Shown here: in pieces, positions 1-9,201 of the stretch
How positions within the stretch are numbered: position 1 is the stretch's first letter
Layout: every line of letters starts with the position of its first letter
Assembly: GCF_958298935.1 (NCBI RefSeq)
Contig: NC_084921.1
Span: 50,703,001 to 50,767,000, forward strand
DNA: 64,000 nt
From: Phragmites australis
Taxonomy: Eukaryota; Streptophyta; Magnoliopsida; Poales; Poaceae
Reading direction: 5' to 3'
Made by a program: the position numbers and the translations under genes
The notes under the pieces: generated by a model
The model's input: only the letters and a program-made list of their open reading frames with translations
What the model was told of the DNA's origin: nothing
Database searches by the model: none

Positions 1-59
1 TTCTGATCGGCTTCTAATGATGAAGTTGGCCGCTGAAATTATGGCCTTCCGGTACTGCT

Positions 60-329
60 TGTGAAAGTTTGTAATCTAGAGGAATAGATGAGCCAAACGC
101 ACCGATCCTCGATGGGATCATGATGTATATATATCGTAGTACAGGCTTACACGAATGGACGCCCGGCAAGAGCGGCAACAGACTGACGCGGTCACCACGG
201 CGCATACGCGGTTACCACGACGCAATCCTAGCGAAAGCTACGCTCCTCCATTCAGAGATTACATGCACATGCAAGCGTCCAACGGCAGCTAGCGATGCAT
301 ATAGCACCTGAGTAGTACAAAATCTAACA
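60..329 (-). repeat. 3' LTR of the copia element
   Basis: This is the downstream LTR of the minus-strand element, 270 bp, with TG...CA ends, next to the CTGCT duplication at 55-59. The purine-rich primer tract borders it at 330-340. Confidence 0.95.
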
Positions 330-341
330 GCCCCCTTCAAT
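330..341 (-). other. Polypurine tract of the copia element
   Basis: On the minus strand the bases just before the 3' LTR read TTGAAGGGGGC, a short purine-rich run at the place where plus-strand DNA synthesis is primed. Confidence 0.8.
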
Positions 342-342
342 C

Positions 343-2844
343 TCAACCTGGGTTGCCCAGATGAAGATTGTAGCAGTTTGAGACGAACGGTGCTCTAGAC
401 AAGGGCTTGGTGAAGACATCAGCTAGCTGATCTTTCGACGATATGAACCGTACCTCCATAGCTTTCCTTGCAACTTGTTCACGGACAAAATGGAAGTCGA
501 CTTCGATGTGCTTCGTTCTTGCATGAAACATCGGGTTTGCTGTCAAATACGTTGCCCCAAGGTTATCACACCACAGTAAGGGACACTTGCTCTGAAAAAC
601 TTTGAGTTCTTTCAAAAGAGACTGTAACCAGATCACTTCAGCCGTAACATTCGCAATGGCCTTGTACTCGGCTTCAGTGCTAGACCTCGAAACTGTTGCT
701 TGTTTCCTGGAGCTCCATGACACAAGGTTTGCTCCTAGAAACACAGCAAACCCACTGGTTGAGCGCCGATCTTCAGGACTACCAGCCCAATCCGCGTCTG
801 AGAACGCACTTAGGCGACTTGTTGGAGACTTTTGAATTTTCAGCCCATAATCAATTGTTCCCTTCACATATCTGAGGATTCTTTTCACTGCTGCCCAATG
901 AGAATCAGTAGGTTTGTGAACAAATTGACAGACCCGATTTACTGAGAAAGATAGATCAGGTCGAGTCATGAGCAGGTACTGCAGCCCTCCTACAATACTT
1001 CTGTATTGAAAATGTCCAACTTCATCAAGTGATCTTCCCTGTTCAACAGATAGCTTTTCACCTGAAGCCATTGGAGTGGAGATTGGCCTGCAGTTAGACA
1101 TGTTAGCTCGCCTGAGCAGATCTGTAGCATAGCTTTTCTGAGATAAGAGAATTCCATTTTGTATCCTTTTGATCTCAATTCCTAAGAAATATTCAAGTGG
1201 CCCGAGATCCTTTACTGCAAAGCTTGCTGTCAGCTGTTTGATCAGTTGATCAGTGGCATTAGAGGAAGAACTTGCAATGATTATGTCATCTACATAAATG
1301 AGCATATATATTGTAATACCTCCTTGGCAAAATATAAATAATGAAGAATCAGCCTTTGATGACACAAAGACAAGTTCTTGTAATTTGCTTGTCAGCCGAG
1401 AGTGCCATGCTCTTGGAGCCTGTTTTAATCCATATAGAGCTTTCTTGAGATGACAAATATAATTGGATGGCTTGTTTAGATCTTCATAGCCTGGTGGTTG
1501 TTTCATATAAACCTCTTCTTCAAGAATACCATGCAAAAATGCATTTTGTATATCAATTTGACGTAGACTCCAACCCTGTGAAACTGCAAGAGACAGTATA
1601 ATTCGAACTGTTGCTGGCTTGACAACAGGGCTGTAAGTATCTAGATAGTCCAAACCATATCGCTGTTTAAACCCCTTTGCAACCAGCCTGGCTTTAAATC
1701 TGTCGATTGTCCCATCTGCCTTTCTTTTCACTTTGTATACCCAGCGACTGTCAATCAGATTTATCCCCTTCTTGGGTGGCACCAGCTCCCAAGTTTCATT
1801 TTTCATCAGTGCAGTGTACTCATCATTCATAGCTTGGCGCCAATTGGGGCTTGCAAGAGCTTGCTGTAGATTGTCGGGTTCAGTTTCAGTTTCTGAACCT
1901 GAAACTGAACACTGCTGTTTTGTGAGACCTGCTCCAGTGGTTGCTGTCGCTGCTGCAAACTTATTTCTTTTCTCTGAATATCGGATTGTCCCATCTGTGA
2001 ACTGCTTGGGCTGGACAATATTATCACGTAGTCTAGTTCTCATTGGGTGTAATCTTTCTCCCTCGGCTACTGGAACACTTTCAGAACTGCCTCCCTCAGT
2101 TGACTGATTTGTATTGGCTTCAGTTTCATTTTCAGTCGGTCCTAACAGACTGTGGACTGCACCTGACCCTACAGAAGGTGAACTTGCACTAGAGAGATCA
2201 TAGTTAGCTTCAGGATTAGTTTGTCCATTACTCACACTAGCATTAGTATCTACTGGTTCAATATTTTCATGCAAATCACGAGAGACAAGAGAAAGTTCTG
2301 AATATCTGGCAACAACAGGTAGGACAGTAGGCTGATTGGAGGAATTAAGCACATGAACACTTGTGGTGGATTGATTCGTGAAAGGAAACACATTCTCATC
2401 GAACACAACATCACGAGAAATATAAACACGTCCAGTGGAAGGATCAAAGCATTTGTAGCCCTTGTGAGACGCGCTATAACCAATGAACACACACTGCCTT
2501 GTTCTAAAGTTCAATTTTTTGGGATTATATGGCCTCAAATTAGGCCAGCAAGCACAACCGAACACACGCAGTGAAGTGTAGTCTGGTTCAAGGTTGAGCA
2601 GCTTGTGAAAAGGTGTGTCATGACCAATAGTTCGAGTGGGCATTCTATTAATTAAATAGGAAGCAGTGTTGAAAGCTTCATCCCAAAAGCGCAAGGGCAT
2701 GCGTGATTGTGCAAGAAGAGACAGGCCAGTTTCAACGATGTGCCTGTGCTTCCTTTCTATAGTTCCGTTTTGTTGGTGTGTATGTGGGCATGAAATACGA
2801 TGTTCAATCCCAGTGTGCTTGAAGTATTTGTGTAGACGGTGGTA
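343..2844 (-). pseudogene. Copia integrase C-terminal part, reverse transcriptase and RNase H
   Basis: The same reading frame continues beyond the TAG for 48 codons and then a further 785 residues from the next ATG at 2700. It covers the end of the integrase, a low-complexity linker, the copia RT_2-type reverse transcriptase ([19 protein letters not shown], and the catalytic YVDD in [10 protein letters not shown]) and a C-terminal RNase H ([24 protein letters not shown]). The region is open to its natural stop near the polypurine tract. That fits a young copy with one disabling mutation. No independent promoter or start context was seen. Confidence 0.92.
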
Positions 2845-4623
2845 CTAACCACCCCAGTCAGATTGGACAGAACGGATTTTGGCACCGAGCAGGTTTTCAA
2901 CGTTTTTTTGGAATTGAAGGAACACCGATTCAACATCAGACTTATTTCTCAGAAAATAAACCCACACATATTTACTGAAATCATCAACAAATGAAACATA
3001 GTACTTGGAATTATTAACTGAAGAAATAGCAGGTCCCCACACATCGGTGTGAACAATTTGCAAAGGTGCTGTAGATTCATGAGATGAAGAATTAAAAGGA
3101 AGTTGATGGGCTTTTCCTTGTTGGCAGGCATCACAAACCAAGGCAGGAGAAGCACTATTGTTTACAGCAATGTTATTCCTACGAAGGATCTGAAGAACAA
3201 TTTGTGAAGCTGGATGTCCAAGGCGTCGATGCCACTGCTCCTGTGTGGTTTTGGCAGAGAACATGGCCTGACTGGTCTGTTTATTTGGAAGAACATAAAG
3301 GCCATTCCTACACTTGCCTCTGAGAAGAATGGTTCTGGTTGCTAGGTCCTTGACAAAAAAAGAATTTGGATGAAATTCAACAAGAGCATTATTATCAAAG
3401 GCCAATTTTCGAACAGAGATCAAGTGTTTGGTGATTTTGGGAGCACAAAGGACATGATTCAGATGCAAAGGACGAATTGAACCAGCAATACTAGTGTGTC
3501 CAATATGAGTAATGGGCAAACCTGCTCCATTGGCGACCTGAATTTGATCACCTCCTGTGTAGCGCTCCTTCAAGGACAATCGATCCATCTCACCGGTGAT
3601 GTGATCAGTTGCTGCTGTGTCGATGTACCAGTTCGGGTCGATGGAGTAGCTGTTGCTGTTGGCGACGGCTGCTGCAACTTTGGTTGTGTCTCCTGACTGA
3701 TAATTGTGATCAAAACGGTGCCAGCATCGAGAGGCATCATGGCCCTTTTTGTCACAAACTTGACACACCACCTCATGAGATTGGCCACCTTGGTTAGCTT
3801 GATTGAAGCGCCCACTGCTTTGGCCTCGAAAACGACCTCCGCCGCGAAATTGTCCTCGCCCACCACGGCCCCTGCCACCACCACGTCCAGAACCACTTTT
3901 GTTGACAGCATTAGCAGAGGATACCTGGACAATGGTATTGTTGTGCTCCATGCGCATCTCAAAGCTGAGCATGTGCGCATAGACATCACTAATGGAGTAG
4001 GAATCAGGGCGCGTGGTGATGCTGGTGACGAGCGAGTCGTAGTCGGGGCCCAGACCGCGCAACATGTACGCGATCAGTTCTTCATCTTCGAGCGGCTTCC
4101 CGACGGCGGAGAGAGTGTCGGCGAGACGCTTGACCTTGCGGTAATAGTCAGCGACGGAGAGCTCTCCCTTGTGGATCGTAGAGAGCTGCATGCGGATTTG
4201 CATGATCCGCGCGCGCGAGCTTGACGCATACATCTTCTCCAGCGTTCGCCAGACGTCGCGCGATGTTGTCATGTTGACGACGGTCCCGAGCACCTCCTCA
4301 GTAATGGAGGAAAGAATGGCGCTCAGAACAAACTGGTCTTGATGATACCAGTGGGTGTATTCCGGGTTGACGACGATGCTGCGGCCGCCTCCTTCTTCGG
4401 TAGGCTCAACGGCGATGGTCTGACTGGGGCAGGCGATGGAACCATCGACATAGCCCATGAGACCTTGGCTCTTCAAATAGGGCCGAAGCTGCGCCACCCA
4501 TAGCAGGTAATTCTCCTGCGTTAGCTTCATATTCACCATGTGATTGAACGACGGCGTTGGCAAGATGCCAGGAAGAGAGGAGGACGATGAAGTGGCTGTG
4601 GTGTTGGAGCTGAAGCTGGCCAT
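2845..4623 (-). pseudogene. Copia gag-protease-integrase (N-terminal part)
   Basis: This 592-residue frame starts at an ATG about 40 bases inside the 5' LTR. Residues 1-240 are a UBN2/retrotran-gag type capsid region, followed by a Gly/Arg-rich stretch. A CCHC zinc knuckle (C287, C290, H295, C300) binds RNA. The protease site near residue 335 reads DTAATDH, where D-T/S-G-A is usual. The integrase zinc-binding HHCC motif has H465, H470, C497 and C500, and the integrase core starts with HTDVWG (D527). The frame stops at a TAG straight after the second catalytic aspartate (QSDWGG). The frame continues open beyond this codon, so the lesion is one nonsense change and not a frameshift. Gag and protease could still be made; integrase, RT and RNase H could not be made without readthrough. 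Confidence 0.93.
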
Positions 4624-4645
4624 GGCGGAAGCTCGGAATTAGATC

Positions 4646-4660
4646 GAGGCTCTGGTACCA
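4646..4660 (-). other. Primer-binding site of the copia element
   Basis: Read on the minus strand, the bases after the 5' LTR are TGGTACCAGAGC. This matches the complement of the initiator-methionine tRNA 3' end (TGGTATCAGAGC) except at one base, which is usual for plant copia elements. Confidence 0.85.
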
Positions 4661-4930
4661 TGTGAAAGTTTGTAATCTAGAGGAATAGATGAGCCAAACG
4701 CACCGATCCTCGATGGGATCATGATGTATATATATCGTAGTACAGGCTTACACGAATGGACGCCCGGCAAGAGCGGCAACAGACTGACGCGGTCACCACG
4801 GTGCATACGCGGTTACCACGACGCAATCCTAGCGAAAGCTACGCTCCTCCATTCAGAGATTACATGCACATGCAAGCGTCCAACGGCAGCTAGCGATGCA
4901 TATAGCACCTGAGTAGTACAAAATCTAACA
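4661..4930 (-). repeat. 5' LTR of the copia element
   Basis: This is the upstream LTR for the minus-strand element, 270 bp, TG...CA. It carries a TATATATAT stretch near 4726-4735 that could serve as a core promoter. It is identical to the other LTR except for one base. The tRNA primer site follows directly. Confidence 0.95.
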
Positions 4931-4935
4931 CTGCT

Positions 4936-5507
4936 AAGTTAGCTAACCACCAAGAAAAAAAATGCCTCAACTGGAAGAGAAAGGTAGGAAAAGAGAAACA
5001 AGTACAACTACAAGGAGTTGTGTAACTACCAAACTACACCAACAAGAATTAGCCTAGTACTGGCACATCTATAGTTGGCCCGAATTTCGGCCACTAAATT
5101 GGTAATCCAAATTTCAGTTTGGCTTCGCTTTGATAATTGGTTTGCAACTAATACGAGCGCTACGTGGTATTCGGAAGAGGAATTCTTTCTTGAAGACTTG
5201 AAAGGACATCGGTTAGGTGCAGGGACATTATTCAAAAGAGTTCCTTAATTTGTTACCTGTCTGACTAGAAAATAATTTCTTCGTGATGTTTGTCTACTTC
5301 ACTCTTAAATAGTTGCCGTGTTAATGGTTTGATTGGAATCCATCGAGAACTTATAATGTGCCATAGCCTATCCTTGCTTTATCGAGTGCACCATGCCACC
5401 AAGTACAACGAAGCAGCTAGCCCACACAGGCCGAATGAGGGAGAAATCAGAAAAAAGAAAGGGGTAAAATCCAGCCTCGGTCTCCTAGCACGCACCGGCT
5501 GGCTCCC
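4936..5507. other. MYB upstream region
   Basis: This is the 0.6 kb between the copia target duplication and the MYB TATA box. It has no convincing coding frame or repeat. The copia insertion separates this proximal promoter from whatever lay further upstream. Confidence 0.6.
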
Positions 5508-5514
5508 ATATATA
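5508..5514 (+). promoter_or_regulatory. Probable TATA box of the MYB gene
   Basis: ATATATA sits in GC-rich DNA 145 bases upstream of the start codon. It would place transcription initiation near 5540 and give a 5'UTR of roughly 120 bases. Confidence 0.55.
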
Positions 5515-5658
5515 CGCGCTCCTTTGCCCCTCTTCGTTCTCCCCTGTTACAACCAACGCTCAAACTCCAGGCGAGCTCGAGCTCAGGCGTCCGCCAAGAA
5601 ACACCTGCTCGCGAGAACTGAAGAGCGCGGCAGAGCAGTAGGAGGAGGAAGAGCAGGC

Positions 5659-6583
5659 ATGGGGAGGTCGCCGTGCTGCGAGAAGGCGCACACCAACAAG
5701 GGTGCGTGGACCAAGGAGGAGGACCAGCGCCTGATCGCCTACATCAAGGCGCGCGGCGAGGGCTGCTGGCGCTCGCTGCCCAAGGCCGCGGGGCTCCTCC
5801 GCTGCGGCAAGAGCTGCCGCCTCCGCTGGATGAACTACCTCCGCCCGGACCTCAAGCGCGGCAACTTCACTGACGACGACGACGAGCTCATCATCAAGCT
5901 CCACGCACTGCTCGGCAACAAGTAAGCAGCATGCCGCGCCACATGTTCGATTTGCTCTTTCTTCCTCGATCCCGTTCCATCCTGCGTGCCCTCGTGAAAT
6001 TGCGGTGGGGTAGCGATTGATTGGGCTGTCGCGTCGATCGTGCAGATGGTCGTTGATCGCGGGGCAGCTGCCCGGCCGGACGGACAACGAGATCAAGAAC
6101 TACTGGAACACGCATATCAGGCGCAAGCTCCTCAGCCGCGGCATCGACCCGCAGACGCACCGCCCGCTCAGCGGCGGCAGCGCCGCCGCGGGCAGCGGGC
6201 TAACGACGTCCAGCACCGCCGGCTTCCCGTCACAGTCCCCGGCGCCCAGGCTCGCGCGCCCGGCCATCACCGTCCCGACCAATGTGATGTTCGCCGCCGC
6301 CGCCGCGAGGCCAACGCCGTCGGATGACGGCCACAGCAGCAGCGGCGGGAGCACGGACGCGCCGCGGTGCCCCGACCTGAACCTGGACCTGTCCATGGGT
6401 CTGCCCTGCTCGCCGCCCAAGACGCCGGCCACCGCGTCGACGCCCACGTCGCAGCAGCAACGGACAACCATTTGTCTGTGCTACCATCTTGGCGTCCGCA
6501 GCGGCGAGGTCTGCAGCTGCAAGACCGCGTCGCCGCCGGCGTTTCGGTTTCTCAGGCCACTAGAGGAGGGCCAGTACATATAG
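5659..6583 (+). CDS. R2R3-MYB transcriptional repressor, subgroup 4 (MYB4-like)
   Basis: Two exons, 5659-5921 and 6046-6583, are joined at AACAA|gtaag...gcag|A. This is the conserved MYB intron inside the R3 repeat, and the join gives 266 aa. The start is fixed by the family N-terminus [18 protein letters not shown]2 has tryptophans at 17, 37 and 57; R3 has the usual F70 then W89 and W108. C-terminal hallmarks of subgroup 4 are [10 protein letters not shown], the EAR repression motif LNLDL (199-203), and a C-x-C-x10-C-x-C motif (231-246) followed by FRFLRPL. Known members are nuclear repressors of phenylpropanoid, lignin and flavonoid genes, which is the expected role here. One oddity is that the bHLH-contact motif starting E76-L77 ends in Q95, where R is the consensus. 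The first exon is about 65-70% GC, as is common in grasses. Confidence 0.95.
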
Positions 6584-6795
6584 GCATGAAAGTACCGTAG
6601 GCAGACACCAGAAAATCTGTAAAAACAACAAAAGAGAGTTTGCAATGGAAATGACCGATGTGGATGATTAGTTTGATTCCCCATGGTTGCCATTTATTCA
6701 AAATCGATTGATTTGTGTGTGTTTTTAATTTAGCGTAGGGTCATCGCTGGGAGGTATATAGTGGTTTGCGCATCCGATTCGGGCTTCTGCTTGTC
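6584..6795 (+). other. MYB 3' flank
   Basis: The stop codon is followed by about 200 bases that become AT-rich and probably form the 3'UTR. AATAAA-like A-rich runs occur, but no single polyadenylation site can be chosen. Confidence 0.4.
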
Positions 6796-6804
6796 ATTTG
6801 TGCA

Positions 6805-7917
6805 AAAAAAATTGCTATAGGATACCTTTGAAGTGTGGTATTTGCTATAGTACATGATTTTTTTTATTTAGTTGATAGATGTCGTTACTATGATGTAATC
6901 TGCTATAGGGCATCGTATTTATTATAATAGTATTGTTGTCTGAAAGGTGCGAGAATTATTGTGAAAATAACGCTCAGTGTCCTTTAACTAAGTTCTGAGT
7001 TAGATCCATGTCTGATAGAGTCAGACAACAAGTAGGCCGAGCCGACTTTATCCTCCTGATATCTAATCCCCAAATCAAACTTATTGCCACTCTCCTTGTT
7101 GTCGCAACCAAGAAATGTGCAGTCTTCGCCCACCGCAACCAAGATATCTCAGTGACAGCGTGCAAGGAGGATGGCCCTGCCCGTTCCCCATCGATTGCGG
7201 AGCGTGGACTCGCCTTCCAAGCCACCGAGCCTCAAATGGACGCTTGTCGAGTAAGCAGATCCCTCCTTGTCCTTCTTTAGATTCAGAAGTGTAGTAAGCA
7301 GAGCTCATTTTCTCGTTTGTACTGTTCATTTTGTTTATACAATGCATATCGCTTAAGATGGATTCGAACTCTACTTGTAAAGTTGCTCTTAGAATCGTAA
7401 CTTATGTAGAGTGGATGAGTGATGGTTAGTAGGATTATTATGTGACAAACAATATTAATTGTAGTATGAGCAAGGGACTAGAGGTAGATATGTTGTATGG
7501 CCTCTAGAGTGCGTCGGTGTTGTCGAGGGGGACAAGTACGAACCTGATGCAGACGACTGGGAGCAAGAGACCGTCGGTGTTGCATTCATCATTGCCTGCT
7601 CGCCGCCGTCTTCCACTCTCGACGTCGCTGGTCAAGGTGGGGAGATACGAGGAGAGGATGACAATGGTGCAACTAGAGAGCATTGGGTGAAATTGAACCA
7701 CGAACGATATGACTCATTGAGCCAGCAAACAAGGGTATTCATATCTTTTTCACAACGATTCTACCTACTCTCATACCCAACAATATTATTATAATGGGTG
7801 TAGTGTCCTATAATAAATTACCACAGAAGAACAATGTCCACTAGCTAAATAAAAAAAATCGTGTCCCACAGTAAAGGCCACACTTCAAGCGTGTCCGGTA
7901 GAAAATTTTCCCTAATT
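6805..7917. mobile_element. MULE-like element with long terminal inverted repeats
   Basis: About 140 bases at the left (6803-6940) match the reverse complement of the right end (7771-7912) with scattered differences. The match includes exact runs such as CTTGAAGTGTGG and GATTTTTTTTATTTAG. Long TIRs of this kind are typical of Mutator-like elements. A possible 9-bp target duplication with one mismatch is ATTTGTGCA (6796-6804) and ATTTCTGCA (7918-7926). The roughly 830-bp centre is more GC-rich than the TIRs and has an open 90-codon frame at 7008-7280, but encodes no transposase. It may be captured host DNA. The TIRs are diverged, so the element is old. Confidence 0.7.
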
Positions 7918-8110
7918 ATTTCTGCAATGACATGAAATTCTGAATGCGATGTTGTAGTGGTAGTTAACTAACCAACCTAGGTAGGTTGACATGTAAAAGG
8001 ACAGGAAGCAAATACCACATGTCAAAGATCACGTCACGAGGTGGAGTTACATCAGAGGAACCGCTTAATGGAAAATCACTTCAAACACAAGATAAGCATG
8101 CTGCCCACCT

Positions 8111-9198
8111 CACTATGTGAAAAACAAACAAAAGAGATATGAAATTAATGACATATCGTAATATGATCTATTACTTATGACCAGTCCATCAGTGACGGGT
8201 CATCCTAGAGAGTCATTAGTGACATGTCAAGTTGTGACCCGTCACTAATGATCAGTTTGATAAAACAAAACCGGTGACGAAATTTTAATAAATCAGTTAT
8301 TAGATATACTAGTCAATCAGTTTCCTATCATAACTTACTTAATTTTTTGCTTATATATTAAATATGTACATAGCATGATGCTATAATTTTTTGTTTTTAT
8401 TTTATTTTTCTCTTATTTTTTTCTCACCTCAGCAGCACTTAGATTATGAACTATTGTACATTTATGCTCAAGTTTGTTATAAGGGGTGGCAGCTATGGAC
8501 ACAAATACACATTTCAAAAACAGTGCGGAAGCTTTAGAAGGCGAGAACTCAATCTTCCATACTATTTTTTCCCCTCGAAAAATTTGGCCAAACCTGATGA
8601 TATAAAAAAAAATCAAAATCGAAGTTCGTATACAAAATATGTCTATTTTACTGAAGGTCACTCCGAGTCACCAATCAAATTACAATTAAAAAAAACAGTC
8701 ATAAGTGACGGATCATAAATGTGATACATCACTTATGACGATGTTAAAAGGATAAAATATCTAGCTTCCTTCAAAACGCAGGTAAGGGTGTGGTGGTAAT
8801 GGATAATGCACGCGAGCGGAGGTCACGAGTTTAATTCCTAAATATGTAAAATAGCGTGTGACATGTAACGAGTGTTGATGGCCCCTACATTGGGATGGTT
8901 CCGGTGAAAATTTATTTTTTTGATTTTTTTATGTCCAAAAATAAAAAACGTTCATTAATTATAAGTGACAGGTCATAACTGTGATCCATTATTTATAATT
9001 TTTTGTAAATAACATGTCACAATTATAACTCTTCACTTCTGATCTTTATTATTGACGGGTCAAATTGTGATCCGTTATCAATAATCTTATTGGTGATGGA
9101 TACTTATTCATCACTTACGACTTAGTCATCAATAACGTGTTTAGATGACGGATGCTAATCATTATGCACCCGTCATTTATGTCTTTTTTCACGTAGTG
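8111..9198. mobile_element. Non-autonomous CACTA (En/Spm-type) transposon
   Basis: The ends are CACTATGTGAAAAA at 8111 and, as reverse complement, CACTACGTGAAAAA ending at 9198. Behind both ends lie many direct and inverted copies of a GTGACGGGTCATAA-like motif (for example near 8192, 8240, 8705, 8965, 9050 and 9145). This matches the subterminal transposase-binding repeats of CACTA elements. Flanking triplets are CCT and GCT, a 3-bp duplication with one mismatch. The 1.09-kb body holds no transposase domain, so it would depend on an autonomous relative. Confidence 0.85.
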
Positions 9199-9201
9199 GC
9201 T

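Larger units (their letters stand above)
55..4935 (-). mobile_element. Complete young Ty1/copia LTR retrotransposon
   Basis: Two 270-bp LTRs (60-329 and 4661-4930) start TGTGAAAG and end TCTAACA, and they bound an internal region coding on the minus strand. A perfect 5-bp target duplication CTGCT lies at 55-59 and 4931-4935. The LTRs differ at one site (C201 versus T4802). At the 1.3e-8 per site per year rate often used for grass LTRs, that implies insertion roughly 0.14 million years ago. The domain order gag, protease, integrase, RT, RNase H is that of copia. A single in-frame TAG at 2845-2847 breaks the polyprotein, so this copy is probably not autonomous. It lies head to head with the MYB gene, with its 5' LTR about 0.7 kb upstream of the MYB start codon. 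Confidence 0.97.
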
